A DNA stretch of 64,000 nucleotides. It comes from Proales similis. Lineage: Eukaryota; Rotifera; Eurotatoria; Ploima; Proalidae. Shown in pieces: positions 1 through 12,133 of this stretch; the stretch's first letter is position 1, and each line of letters opens with the position of its first letter. The DNA is taken from positions 1,798,001 to 1,862,000 of the forward strand of contig JAGVRJ010000007.1 of assembly GCA_019059635.1 (NCBI GenBank), written 5' to 3'. The notes below the pieces were generated by a model. That model was given only the letters and a program-made list of their open reading frames with translations. It did not search any database and was not told the origin of the DNA. Position numbers and translations under genes: made by a program.

Positions 1-309
1 CAATTTAGGCGATGAGTTGGCGTCAGACACCAACTGTTGCTTTTGCGTCGATGTGAACGCGCGCTTTTTAGGATAAACAATAGATTGTGCTCACTCGGAT
101 AGAGAAAATAAAAATTGATCGATCGTAAGAGAGAAGAAAACTTGGTGCCAAGAGAAGGTGTGCACTTGCTCTCAGCAGAGCTGCTTAAGGATCTGCTAAA
201 TGGAGCCGAGTCGAGCGTACTGAGACGCCGCTTCTACTTGTTCGTTTGTTTTCTGCTTTTTCAATTGTATTTCGAAAATCAAACACCTTTGCCGAATGCC
301 TAGCACGCC

Positions 310-334
310 CACACACACACACACACACACACAA
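310..334. repeat. CA dinucleotide microsatellite
   Basis: An almost perfect run of about twelve CA units. Confidence 0.9.
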
Positions 335-513
335 ACGAGGCTCTTTGGACTTTTCTCGACTCAAATTAGCCAGCAACCGGCAAACAAACAGCGTTCTTTG
401 TGTGACTGGGTGACTATAAGCAATGGGTGACTATTAGACGCGATGCTGGTTGTATGTGACTGGTGGTCGAATTTGACAAGCAAGAACGATTGTGTTCTAT
501 TCACGCGCTTTCT

Positions 514-537
514 TTCTCTCTCTCTCTCTCTCTCTCT
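514..537. repeat. CT dinucleotide microsatellite
   Basis: A run of about twelve TC units. Similar CT/GA tracts recur through the intergenic DNA of this window. Confidence 0.9.
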
Positions 538-1686
538 GTGACCGAAAATACAATTAGTAAATGCATGAGCCTCATCAGCTTGACAACTGGCCGTATACAG
601 AGAAATTCCAATCAAGCCGCGAAAATAATTTATTCCCGCTTAAAAAAGAAAAGAAAGAAAACGAGTGCAAGAGAGAGAGAGAGAAGGACAGAAAGGCGAG
701 AGAAAGAACGAACGGGAGAAGAACAACCATGTAGGGCTTAGGAAAAGGATTGTCGATCAAGTCGCTCGTTTAGTCAAATTTATTTCTTAATGCTTATCAC
801 GCTATTAAACTGCGTAATCAGTTTTCCTATGCCGGCACTTGAATAAACTGGCTCGGCTATTTTCTTGATTTAAGTCACAAAGCTTTTACAACTGCCACTT
901 TATTGGCTTGCTTGGTCGACAACTGCCGGTCGCTTCGAGTTGACACGATTTTGTTGAAAGTGAATTTCCATTTCTTGAGCCCAGACCTTTGCTTCTGCGC
1001 GAAAATTTCGACACTCCAACACCGACGAGAGGAAAGAAGAATGAGCGATTCAATCGCCTACACACTTGAAGAAAATGCCGCTGAATGGAAGCAAGGCGAA
1101 CATGACTAATCGAAAGTAAATAAATGATTAATCGACTGCTGGTCGGCGGCCAGGTGTTTAGCTTAGTTTTGTGTCGTCGAAAAATCGAAACGAAGACTTT
1201 TGTAACGAATGAACGCATGTCGATCTAATATGATTCATATGCGAATTATGCCTTTTGATTATTATTCGGCATTTGAATGTGATTGTCGCTAGTTGGGGCG
1301 CTCACCTCAGAAAGAGGCCGGCTTTCAGACAACTCACCATGGGCACCTAAATGCAGGGCCTTTCTCTCGGCGATGGATGAAACGGCGACGGTGATAAAGT
1401 TGAGCCCACGTGACTGAACCAAGTAGATAGATGGCAGACAAAAGAGGAGATGCTGTCCTTATCTCCCCTTCTATTGCCTCCACTCCTCTCTGTGTTCTAA
1501 TTTCTACGATGCGCGCTGCAAGCATCTGATAAACAAAAGACATCTGACCGTTCTGACGCGCGCTCTGTTTAATCGTTACTTTTCTTTGTTGTTGTCTATT
1601 TTCCTAGACATTAACCATTTCGGAGCGAAACAAATTCGAGCGTCGAGTAGACCGTGGCCTAAAAAAGCAGGAAAAGCAAAGTCAAG

Positions 1687-3321
1687 ATGATGACCGTAAG
1701 TTACTCGCTTCTGAATCGACGCCTTTATATTTGGATTTAAACCCGATTGCGAACAGGACGAGTTGGATAGAGAAGTGAGCCTGAAAGACGATCGCGCCGA
1801 ATCGGTCGATTTGAGTTCCAATTCTGATCCCAATTCGGATGGATTTCTCAAAATTGAGATCTCGGACGCGCTGAACGAGAAAGACAAAGTCAAGTTCACG
1901 GTGAAGACCAAGGCAAGTGAGCTCAGTCGAGATTTTGGATTCGAAACTTTTAACCGTCATTTCGGTGCACAGACCAATTTGAAAGACTTTAACCAGAGCG
2001 AGTTCTCTGTTGTTCGAGAGCACGAAGAGTTCATTTGGCTTCACGATCGATTTGTCGAGAACGACGAATACGCCGGTTACATTGTAAGCGAGCGAATTTC
2101 GATTTGGCGAGGAGAAACTAATGAGAGTGATTGCCAACAAGATCCCTCCGTCTCCGCCCAAGCCGGATTTCGACGCGTCCAGAGAGAAGCTGCAGAAGCT
2201 GACCGAAGGCGAGAGCTCAATGACCAAAGAAGAGTTCACCAAAATGAAGCAAGAGCTAGAGAGCGAGTACTTGGCCATGTTCAAAAAGACCGTTCAAATG
2301 CACGAAGTGTTCTTGAGTCGACTGGCGGCGCATGCGGCCTTCAAAAGCGACAAAAGCTTTCGCATTTTCCTCGAGTACGAGAAAGACCTCAACGTGAGAA
2401 CCAAGAACACCAAAGAGCGTTTCGGCGGTCTAGTCAAGTCGTTGTCGAAAAACGCCGACGAGCTTCGTCTGACCACTCAGAAAGACCCGGACGAGTTCTT
2501 CGAGGCACAGAAGCGCTTCTTGACCGAGTACCACACCAAGATCAGAGACGCGAGCAGTCGCTCGGACAAAATGACTTATCATCAAAAGAGTGAGTAAACC
2601 TTGGCCGTGTTCAAATGCACGCAGACGCGGCTGAGATTTGTTGCATCATAGGCGTTGCCGACACCTACATTAGAGTATCGAGCGCTCTGACCAACTTGGC
2701 CACAGTCGAACTGGAGCCATTGAGCAAGTAAGATATTGCGGAAACTTGACACCGCTGGCCGATTCATTTCAAATGAGAGCAAAACGAAAAGATTTTTGAC
2801 GCGAATTGCGGAATACTTTGAAGTAGCTCGCAAGACTGAAGGACGCGTGAGCTCGGACACAGACCTCAAGCTCTCAGACACCCTGCGCTACTACATGAGG
2901 GACAGCAAAGCTGCTCTCGACCTCCTCTACAGACGCAGTAGACGCTTGGCTGACTTTGAAACCGAGAACAAGAATTTGGAAAAGGCGCGCCAGAAGAAGA
3001 AGGACGAAACGCAGGCAGAGGCGGCCCGACAAATTGCCAAGCAAAAGTTCGAAGACATTTCGGAGATTGCCAGAAAAGGTAAATTCTCTCGCTTGACTTT
3101 TTCCGACTCTTAGTCACGCTTGCTGCAGAGCTGGCCGATTTCAAAGTGAGACGACACGCCATGTTCAAAAAGTCATTGACCGAGTATGTCGAAATTCAAA
3201 TAAAGCATTCAAAGGTAAAAGCGCCGAATAGACGCCAATCAACGCGAGTTTAATTCAGACTTTGAATACTTAGGCCCAAGTTCAACATTTGAAGACTTTG
3301 CTGGATGCGTTGAATCATTAA
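1687..3321 (+). CDS. SNX5/6: Sorting nexin 5/6 (PX-BAR, ESCPE-1/retromer-associated)
   Basis: This is a membrane-remodelling PX-BAR protein that, in the known family, pairs with SNX1/2 for endosome-to-Golgi retrieval. I assemble eight exons: 1687-1695, 1757-1912, 1973-2083, 2142-2589, 2652-2727, 2792-3078, 3129-3214 and 3274-3321. They give about 406 residues, the same length as human SNX6. The order is a short acidic N-terminus, a PX domain ([13 protein letters not shown], then the helical insert with [14 protein letters not shown]) and a C-terminal BAR helix region ([20 protein letters not shown]). Phases agree at every junction, and the tiny first exon (ATG ATG ACC) splices in frame. The second intron has a GC donor (GCAAGT), is 60 nt long and has no in-frame stop. 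An AATAAA lies 28 nt after the stop. The family call is firm; SNX5 versus SNX6 is not resolved. Confidence 0.93.
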
Positions 3322-4500
3322 AATCTAACAAGGCGGAGAGGAGGCGAGAATAAAAAAAAAAGAAATTTACAGAAAGAGAATCAGATAGAGTTGCAAGCAA
3401 ACAGGCGCGCACCGTAAATAGCGTCAATTCCGTCGAACTTCATCGCCGAGCAGCTCATGCCAACAACAAGTGCATGAATGTGAGGCTCCGATTGCGCACT
3501 TCAATATTTTCCAGTTTTTTTTTTTATTCGTGATAATAATGATTTTTTTTTCTAATATTCGAACCCTTTTTGACTTGTGTTTCGTGCAGATCGCTTCTAC
3601 TTTAGATATACGTCTCGCTCAAAGTCTATAAAGCTTTTGTTCTTTTTCATCATGTCATTAAATCCGGGCAATATTTATTTCACAACATTATTTCTTTTAT
3701 TCCATTTATTTTTCTTCTTCTCCTTTACTCGGCATTGAATAAAATCAAGTTTGCGATCAACTCACAATAAGCCAGTAATAATGAACGAGTCCCAAGACCT
3801 CGCTGATCTATTAGTCAAACAAATCGAGTGGAAATCGGACTCTTAATAGCAGAGATGAGTCACTTGTCAATCATTGCTCGGCGAATTCATTCGACTCTTG
3901 ACAGCGAGTTGATCGCAACGCAGCTGAAAAGATCGAACCGACTGATACAGACTAATAACAGGCGCGGCAGCATGGATCAGATGCGCAAGATCAGATGCGC
4001 AAGATTGGGCGCACATACTTTACCTGAAAACGATTCCTGTGCGAAGCAGGCTTGAGTGATCACGCTGACGCATCGGCACACGATCGCTTAATGCGGCCGC
4101 AACTTGTTTTAGCTTGCCAAAGCACTTAATTCTTTATTTGCTCAGGACTGAACATTTGCTGTCTCTTTGCCGGTGGAAAGAGTTTGTGGTTTTGGCAGAG
4201 AATATTTGAAATTTTCTTCGAGTTGCTGATCATAATTTAATGCATTTTTGAATGCATAATGAGCGGCCCGGTACTGAATTTGTTGAAAAAGTCGAATGAG
4301 CAAAATTAGTCAGGAAAAGTGAAGCAGGCCAATGAAAAGATCAAAAGCGATTGATTTCAGTCGCCGAGTCACTTGCCTGCAACTGCTTCAATCAGAAGTT
4401 CTCCTATTGTTTAGATACAGAAGTTGGCGCGCACATGATTGAGCCGCGTTGATATTTGACCAGAACTTCTCAAAATCGAAAGTGGACCAAGAGCTTCACC
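3322..4500. other. Intergenic region between SNX5/6 and TMEM63
   Basis: No supportable gene. It contains poly(T) runs near 3515-3550 and a 14-nt unit (gatcagatgcgcaa) in two tandem copies near 3974-4002. A CTATTGTTTAG acceptor-like motif near 4404-4414 precedes the TMEM63 start by about 90 nt. Confidence 0.6.
3349..3354 (+). terminator. Poly(A) signal of SNX5/6
   Basis: AATAAA 28 nt after the predicted stop codon, followed by a run of A. Confidence 0.6.
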
Positions 4501-7500
4501 ATGTCGTTTCTAACAACAACCACACTGGCGCCGATGCCCAACACGACCAACTACACAGAAATTGATTACAAGTGCCGTCTAATCTACGGCAATGACAGCT
4601 CGGGCATACTAATCAAAGACTACGAGGGCATACCGGAGAACTTTTTGATAAACATTGTCGTCTGGTTTCTGCTGCTCGTCTTGTTCACAGTAATTCGCAA
4701 GATTGGCGATTACGGCCGATCGGGTCTGCTCAAGAATCGTGAAGACAGGTAAGCCGATTGTGGGGGTCATTTGTTGCCCAACTGTTGAATACTCTGTTGT
4801 CACCTCTTGCTTCGGCCTACGCGTGGTTGATCCTCAAGCCTTTTGAAAGATTCTTGCACTTTTTCTTTCTCTTTGTGCACACGTCCCTCTTAACTGTGCG
4901 TTATCCGTTTAAGGCGGCTTCTCGACTCGAAGCCAAACAGGTTCTCGACGTATGTAATTTTTCTTTCGCTTAACTGACCGTCGTGTGACTGTGTCTGCTT
5001 TACTAGAGCATTTAATCTTTAACCCTTTCAACTTCTAACCCAACCAAAGTTGGCTTAATCAGCAGTTGCTAAATGCATTCTTTTTTTTTTTTTGCTTCTC
5101 AAAGCTGGTCGGCAAATTTCTTCCCCGAGTCTATTCAGACCGTCGCAGAAGAGCAGCAGCAGCAGCAGGCGCATACGAGCAAAGAAGACGGCTCAGGATC
5201 GTCGTCGATCTCCGAGTCGAGCGTCGATGGAGATGGTGTTCTAAAAAGGCAAAAAAATGGCCAGAAAAAAGCGCGACAGCCGAGCATTTCTTCAATGGCC
5301 AAGAACTTTCCTCACGCTCACATCTACCGTGAGAAGCATTTAATGTCCTGGCTGGTAAATCTGCTCAAGCTTCGGTGAGTGAGACTCGTTGTTTCACATT
5401 GGATCGTAACTAACCGCGTCTTGAAGCGACGAGCACATATTGGAAAAGTGCGGCAACGATGCCCTCTACTACTTGACGTTTCAGCGATACATAATCGCAT
5501 TCGTGGCATTTATAACAGTAGTCTCGTTGGCCATTCTGCTGCCCCTTAACGTTCAAGGCAACGCATGTAAGCTAAAAGGCCCTGAAAAGCGCCTCCACTC
5601 ATCATAACCCCGATTGCCTTCCTCCTCTTTGCTCAATTTCTGTTGTCTAATTCGATCATGAATCAAGTGTCCGACAATAAGATATTCGGCGCGACCACCA
5701 TTGTCAACATACTGCCCGAGTAAGGAGAAAAGGCATCTAAAGTCACTTGGTTTGCTGAACATTTTCATTTAGTTCTTCGATTCTTTGGGTTCATGCGATC
5801 ATGGCTTGGATATTTCTGGTGTTGGGCCTGTTGCTCATGAAAGTGTTCACCAACAAAATGAACTACATGGAGAGCGAGTACATCTCCAGAAGTGTGATGA
5901 TCACGCATTTCCCGAGCGAATGCTGCCGAAAAGAGAACATTATCGCCCATTTCAGGTAGATACGACCAGCTGACTGCTGAATTGACATCTCAGTCCGTTA
6001 CACCTCGTTCACAGACAAGCTTATCCTGAATTGGTGATTACTGACGTCCAATTCGCCTACGATGTGACAAAACTGTGCAGCTTGGACGCTCAGAGGTGAG
6101 TCAAGTAATTCGTGCGTGTTCGAGAGCCGATCTAAGGAGTTTTAAAAGACAAGCGGCTTGCATTGGCAAACTGACCAGCGAGAAGATTCTCACTCAGACT
6201 GGAGAGAGGCCGATGATGTATCCGTTTCATTTCGGCAGTTTGCTGGAACTTTGCTGCTGCTGTTGTGGCTCGTGTCTGAAGAAAAACAAAGAGAGATACG
6301 TGGACGCAATTGAATATTACACAAAAGAAGAGAACAGGCTGAAGGAGAAAATAGACGAGCGACGGGAGCTGGCCCTGAAGCAGCCGCTTGGCATATTGTT
6401 CATCACATTCGAGAGCCAGGGCATGGCCGAGCATTTCCTACGCGACTACCGTCTCGGCTTCTTTTCTGTTCTGATAAAAAAACTTTGCCCATACAACACA
6501 ATTTGTGCGTCGTGCTATTTGTGCAAGCAATTGCCCAAATCGTCGCCCATCTCAGACGAGCTCAACGCCGACAAATGGAGCGCCAAATACGCCCCATCGC
6601 CGAGCAGCATCAAATGGGAGAACATATCGAAAATGGGTGCCACCTGGTGGCTGCGAACTATTCTTCTCAACGTCATCCTTGTGGTGGTCATGATCTTTTT
6701 CACAACACCGGCCATTCTTATCGAAAAGCTGACCTCCACAGACAACCTAATAAACATCAGCTTCATAGAAGTAAGCAAAAAATCGACTCGTTTTTAAATC
6801 CAAATGTAGACTTAACCATTTGAACTGAAGAATATTCTGCCAAGATTTCTGGCCGAGATTTTGCCGTCACTTTTACTGCGTCTTTTGGCCGCCATCTTGC
6901 CAGGCCTGGTTGCGCAAACCGCGCTCATTGAAATGCACTGGACCAGAACAGCCGAGAACTATTCAAAAATGATCAAGAGCTTCTCTCTGCTCTTGTTCAT
7001 GATTCTCATTCTGCCCACTCTTGGCCTCACGAGCATAAACGCCTTGTTTCAGTTCTTGAACAAGAAGGACGTGGACGCCATAAAATGGAAATGCGTGTCT
7101 GACAACGGCGCCTTCTTTCTCAAATACATCACCACCTGTAGTCTGATCGGCACCGCGTTCGATATTGTTCGTCTGCCCGACTTGTTCCTGTTCTTCATCA
7201 AGCTTTTGTATTCGCGATCGTCGGCCGAGAGACTTTCGGTCAGAATGAAGATCGCCTTCGACTACGACTACGGCATCCAGTACTCTTGGACGCTGACCGT
7301 CTTCACTGTGGTCTTGTGCTTTAGCGTCGTTTGTCCTCTAATCACTCCAGTCGGCCTGCTCTACTTTTGCCTCAAGCATCTCATCGATCGATACAACCTC
7401 TATTTCGGCTACGTATCGACCAAAGTGAACAAGAAAATTCACAAAACTGCGGTGACCTTCTTCATATGCAGCCTCTGGCTCCTCCAATTCAGCATATTGT

Positions 7501-8272
7501 TCTTCATTGCCGTGCGAAATCGTAAGTAAACTGGCTCCGATTCATTTTTTTCTCGGCTCCAAGTCAAACGCGACATTTTAGGCGGAAACGTGAACGCCAA
7601 CTCAATAAGTACGGTGCAGACAGTGATCCTCATTCTGACTTCGATCATTTTCATCGGCCGCGTGTTCTTCGGCTTTTTCAAGCGTCTCACGCCGTTTAAG
7701 AAAGTGAGAAGGAACGCGAGCGGCGGCAACAAAGACGAGCCGAGTACATTCTGCGGCCTGAATTACAGCTTTTTGCTCAACGACTCACGATCAGAATACA
7801 GCGAAAGTGAGAGCGAAACTGAGCCTCCAGAGACGCAGCAAGCGAGTCAAGAGCAGCCAGACAGCCATGTCAGCAACATTCAGACATTGATCGATCGCGA
7901 TTTCCTATCGGTAGGTTTTCGCTAATCAACTGAACCTCGCTCGTCAGCCTAATGCTTAATCTGCATTTTTATTAGCCATTTGTGCCCAACGTATTGAAGC
8001 GCTCGAAGACTGAGTCGCGCATAAACACGAATCAGTTTAGAGCCAAGTCAAGGCGGCACAAGACTCGAGAGGAGTTGGCAAACAGCTCTTTGGCAAATTT
8101 TCATATAGTCGACGAGCAGCAGATTGAATTGAGTGTCGACGAGAGAGGCGACCATCAGCAGCCGCAGCAGCAGTCAGCCAAGAGCTACGGCTCGATTGAT
8201 GATGGGCCGTCGAGTGCTCTGCCAAGTCGCGTGAATCCAGCGTTTCAAGAAGACTCTCACCATCAAAACTAA
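4501..8272 (+). CDS. TMEM63: TMEM63/OSCA-family mechanosensitive cation channel
   Basis: This is a CSC1-like channel subunit of the TMEM16/OSCA/TMC superfamily, known in the family to open under membrane tension. Ten exons: 4501-4748, 5105-5374, 5427-5566, 5668-5719, 5773-5955, 6015-6095, 6149-6770, 6831-7521, 7582-7910 and 7976-8272, giving about 970 residues. Visible landmarks are an N-terminal helix (IVVWFLLLVLFTVI), the RSO_T-type start (ILEKCGNDALYYLTFQRYI), a long cytosolic RRM-like insert with a Cys-rich patch (ELCCCCCGSC), and the pore-helix core from TTPAIL through LILPTLGLTS to RYNLYFGYV. The start ATG has a CACC context. The first intron is 356 nt; the others are about 50-100 nt. 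The C-terminal tail is acidic (SEYSESESETEPPET) and then Gln-rich. Human TMEM63A has about 800 residues, so N-terminal and C-terminal segments are longer here. Confidence 0.94.
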
Positions 8273-9142
8273 GATCCTACTCTCATCCTTGTTCAAATCG
8301 ACTTGTAGTTTTATCGCCGCTCCATTTGCATTTTAATCTGTCTGAATAATAAAACGTCTAAATTATCATTATGACGGTGATGGTCGAATACTTTCTCAAC
8401 TTGTTGATCGTCTGTCAATCAAGCAAGCGAGCAAACATTTCACAGACGCCTTTTGGGCATTTCGTTTAGAGTCGTAGTCATCTGAAGCTCTCTTATCTGC
8501 ACGATTGAGATTAATCCACGTTAAGTACAATGCACACACACACACACAAACAACTGAATATGCTGTTTAAAGATGTTTGAGTTGAATTATGCCCGAGCCG
8601 GCTTTTTTATCTCGTTAACAGCCGAGACAAGAGTAACAGTTTTGGGCCAAGTTACAGTCGATTGCCTGAAACTGACTCGCTCTGGCAGACACCTTGTCCG
8701 AAAAGCAGGCATTAGGTGGATTCGACCGATTGGTAGGCTACGACTAGGAACGCAAGAGCGCGAGCAAAAGAGAGACGATCAGAGAAAGAGAGTTGGCGCT
8801 ATTTAAAAGCTGCATCGAGCGATGCTGATTGATCGCTGCTCATCGACCTGAGTGGATATGATTCGCTTATTAACACCAAACACGGCAGGCAAGCTCTGCG
8901 TGAGTCGGCACTGCAGTGGAAGAGCACGTTGCCCTGATTAGTAGTGCGCTGATCTGATCCAGGCTTTTTGTATTATTTGAACATGCTATGCCTGAAATCA
9001 ATTAAATGAGGCGCTCTCTTTAAAAAAAAGCATAAAAACAACCCTTCTCCGACTTGAGCCTCTCTTCGCTTATACCGAATTGCACCCAGAGCAAGCTGCT
9101 CTTCTCCGCCGCCGTCTCTAAATAATCGTCAATCTATTCTAG
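8273..9142. other. Intergenic region between TMEM63 and ACE
   Basis: It holds the TMEM63 3' UTR, a CA repeat near 8530-8547 and a TATTTAAAAG motif near 8800. A GCATAAAAACA motif near 9029 is a weak TATA candidate for ACE. Position 9142 ends a TTCTAG acceptor-like motif that abuts the ACE start codon directly. I see no further gene. Confidence 0.5.
8348..8353 (+). terminator. Poly(A) signal of TMEM63
   Basis: AATAAA 76 nt after the TMEM63 stop codon. Confidence 0.6.
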
Positions 9143-12089
9143 ATGGCAAGGATATTAGCCATGCGCCAGCTCTACTCGCTCGCCTTGCTTCCGGTGATTT
9201 TCAATCTGATTTGCTCACACAAACAGGAGAGCATCGAGGACCAAGAGCAACAGGTTACTTTCAAATATCTTTGGGATTTTCTCTTTTATCTCTGGAGAGC
9301 CGCGCTTCTCGTCCAACAGCTTTCTTCATTTTAATGCGTTTTCTATTTTTTTTTGCCATTTTTCTCCAATTCAGACTGATCACTTTAGGCAGGCGAGTGG
9401 CTAAGGCTGCTAGATTATAAGCTTCAGAGTGCGTCATCAGCTCACGCCCACATGAACTGGATGCCTGTTGAGAGAAGAAAAACGAAAAAGTTAGATAGGG
9501 AGCTGATAATTGTAAGTGAAGGGCGTCGCTTAAAAGCATTCGCTCGCAGCGGCGAGAACAATTCACTGAAAAACGAAAAGTTAAAAATGAAGACAGACGA
9601 TTGGCGCAGCGAGGCAGCTCGACATTCTCAAGGCTATTCACTCAGCTTTTACTCTCAAGGCCAAGGTCTACTTCGAAAGCTACATTCGAGATGCCGAGTC
9701 AGTGGTAAACAAGTTGATGCAAGCACGGTGGACGCTGTTCACCAACTTGAACAAGGAAAACAAGCAATACTTCGTAAGCGACCTAATCGGCCTGTCTGTT
9801 GTCTTGTTGGTTTCGGTTTTTCTTGTGAATTGTCGCATGCTGCGTGAAAAAAAAGCTCTTGTCTGTTTCAAATCTCATTTGCACTTTCAATCGAACAGCA
9901 AAACTTGACCTTGATGGCATCGGAGTTCTCCAGAATGAAAATGCTCGAGATCAATCAATACGATTGGCGCAGATTCAAAAATCAAACTCTCAAACGAGCA
10001 TTCTTGCGCACAGTTTCGATCATCGGCGACTCGGGCCTGGCAGACTCGGAGAAAATCTACGAATGGAAGAAAATCAAAGCCGAAATGGTTCGAATATACT
10101 CAACAGCCAAAGTGGAGATCGACGGCGCTCTAATACCGCTGCAGCCCGAAGTGGAGAGCAGTTTTAAAAAGAGCAGGAACGCGTCGCTGCTCAAGCATCT
10201 ATGGGCGAATTGGCGTGACCAGACGGGCAGGAAAATTCGCCAATTGTATCCAGATTACGTAGCCCTGAGCAACGAGGCGACCAAAGAGTTCGGCTTCGCC
10301 GATTACGGCCAATTCTCTCGATCTAACTTTGAAGTAGATGATCTGCCCGAGCGATTCGAGCTTATCCATCAGCAGCTGGCTCCACTCTTCCGTCTTTTAC
10401 ATGCCTACGTGCGAAAGGAGCTGAGCAAAGTGTATCCGGAGCAAATCGATCAAAATTCAACGACCTTGCCCGCTCACTTGCTCGGGGACATGTGGGCCCA
10501 GCAATGGCACAATGTGTTTGAAGACATAAAGCCGTTCAAGAACAAGCCGCTGCTCGACATTACCGACACCATGGTGCAAATGGTTTGAAAAACCACATCC
10601 CCCAATTTCGATTTTCAACTCATTCGAGCTTCTTACAGAACATGAGCGTAGTGGACATGGTCAAAATTGCCGAACAGTTTTTCATTAGTTTGGGCTTGGA
10701 TCCGATGCCTGAGTCGTTTTGGAACGACTCAATATTTGAGCACCCGAAAAACGGCCGAGAAATGAACTGTCACGCATCGGCTTGGGACTTTTTCAATGGC
10801 AAAGACTTTCGGTAAGCACCAGCTTAACGATCAAATCACTGTCTGTTTGATTGCCAGTTCGCCAGAATCAAAATGTGCGCCAAAGTCGGCATGGACGACT
10901 TGTTTGTAATTCATCATGAAATGGGGCATATTCACTACTACATGAACTACAAGCATCAGCCGTTTCATTTTAAAGAAGGCGCCAACCCTGGCTTTCATGA
11001 AGCACTCGGCGACCTCATGACCTTATCGGTGATGACACCAAAGCATTTGCATCAAATCGGTCTACTGGAACAATACCAACCAGACGAGGGTGAGGCCAGA
11101 CTAATCTAGTATTTAAGACGTACGCAGTAGCACTGGTCTAAAAATAGAGGCAACTATCAATTTCCTATTGTTCTCGGCTCTGCGCAATATTGCGTTTGCG
11201 CCGTTTGCTCTGAGCGTGGAGAAATGGAGATGGGATGCATTCTCCGGAGCCGTCAGTCCTTTGGACTATAACACTCATTGGTGGAAGCTGAGGTATTCTC
11301 TTTTCTCTTTAATCTTCTTAATTTCGTGCGACTATTCAATCCGATTCTATTTTAGGTGCCGATTCCAAGGTCTAGCTCCGCCGCTGCAAAGAGATTCAGA
11401 CGATTTCGACATCGGAGCCAAATATCATGTTGCCGCCTCGGTTCCTTATGACAGGTAATTATCAACTGGCCAAAAATTGCTTCCCGAGCTCGATATTAAT
11501 CTCACTAAATGGAATAAGATATTTCTTCTCTTTGATTCTTACTTTTCAATTTCACAAAGCGCTGTGCGACGCCAGCAATTACAAAGGAGCTCTGCACGAA
11601 TGTGATATCTACGGCTCTCGTGAGGCCGGTGATAAGCTAAGGTAATAAAACCTAGAACCGGACCGATTGAGTAGGCGGCCCCGAGAATTTCGATTGCTTT
11701 TCATCTTTTATTTGAAAATCGAGAGAAAAATAAGCGCTCAAAATCGATAAATGTGATTTCCGTAATTTCTAAATTAGTTTTTCGCCACCTGAAGGCAAAT
11801 GATGGAAAAAGGCAGCAGTGAGCCATGGCCAAACGTGCTCGCCCAAATGACCGGTACAGAGCATTTGGACGCAAGCGCCATTCTAGAGTATTTTGAGCCT
11901 CTTCATCGGTGGCTTGAGAAGCAAAATCTAACAGTCAACGACTGGCAATGCGACAATTATATTCAATCAAACCGGGGCTTGGTGAAAGCCTACGCACACC
12001 AACTTTCAGCTTCGCGGCGAGCAGCAAATCTCAACTGCCACGCATTAATCCTCATAGTCCTAATGTTAATTAACTTATTGCTGATTTGA
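9143..12089 (+). CDS. ACE: Angiotensin-converting-enzyme-like M2 metallopeptidase
   Basis: This is a zinc dipeptidyl carboxypeptidase that removes C-terminal dipeptides from peptide substrates outside the cell. Ten exons: 9143-9253, 9389-9511, 9618-9773, 9899-10582, 10639-10811, 10866-11089, 11148-11292, 11356-11454, 11519-11641 and 11795-12089, giving about 710 residues. A signal peptide is visible ([15 protein letters not shown]). The single catalytic domain has HEMGH at about 433-437 with the third zinc ligand Glu461 in FHEALGD. It keeps the substrate-site pattern [14 protein letters not shown] and the CHASAWDF cysteine. A hydrophobic C-terminus ([14 protein letters not shown]) suggests a membrane or GPI anchor. 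The zinc ligands are intact, so it is probably active. Exon 2 (charged, not ACE-like) is the least certain. Introns 1 and 4 have weak donors (GTTACT, GTTTGA). Confidence 0.92.
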
Positions 12090-12125
12090 AATGTATAGCA
12101 GAACAATATAAAAAATAGAATTGGA

Positions 12126-12131
12126 AATAAA
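12126..12131 (+). terminator. Poly(A) signal of ACE
   Basis: AATAAA 37 nt after the ACE stop. It lies 2 nt from the stop codon of the convergent GPCR gene, so the two 3' ends must overlap or abut. Confidence 0.6.
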
Positions 12132-12133
12132 TT

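Larger units (their letters stand above)
1..1686. other. Intergenic region upstream of SNX5/6
   Basis: I see no supportable gene here. The open frames are short, overlap on both strands and have low-complexity translations. The stretch holds a CA repeat near 310-334, a CT repeat near 514-537 and a GA-rich tract near 670-684. A TTTCCTAG acceptor-like motif lies about 80 nt upstream of the SNX5/6 start and could end a 5' UTR intron or outron. Confidence 0.6.

Noticed and set aside
1763-2593. One long 276-codon frame through the SNX5/6 gene
   Set aside because: The true product changes frame at the 2084-2141 intron; the rest of this frame is a shadow of the BAR-encoding exon.
4758-4973. A 71-codon hydrophobic frame inside the first TMEM63 intron
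   Set aside because: Skipping it joins the flanking exons in phase and no known TMEM63 segment matches it; I treat it as intron.
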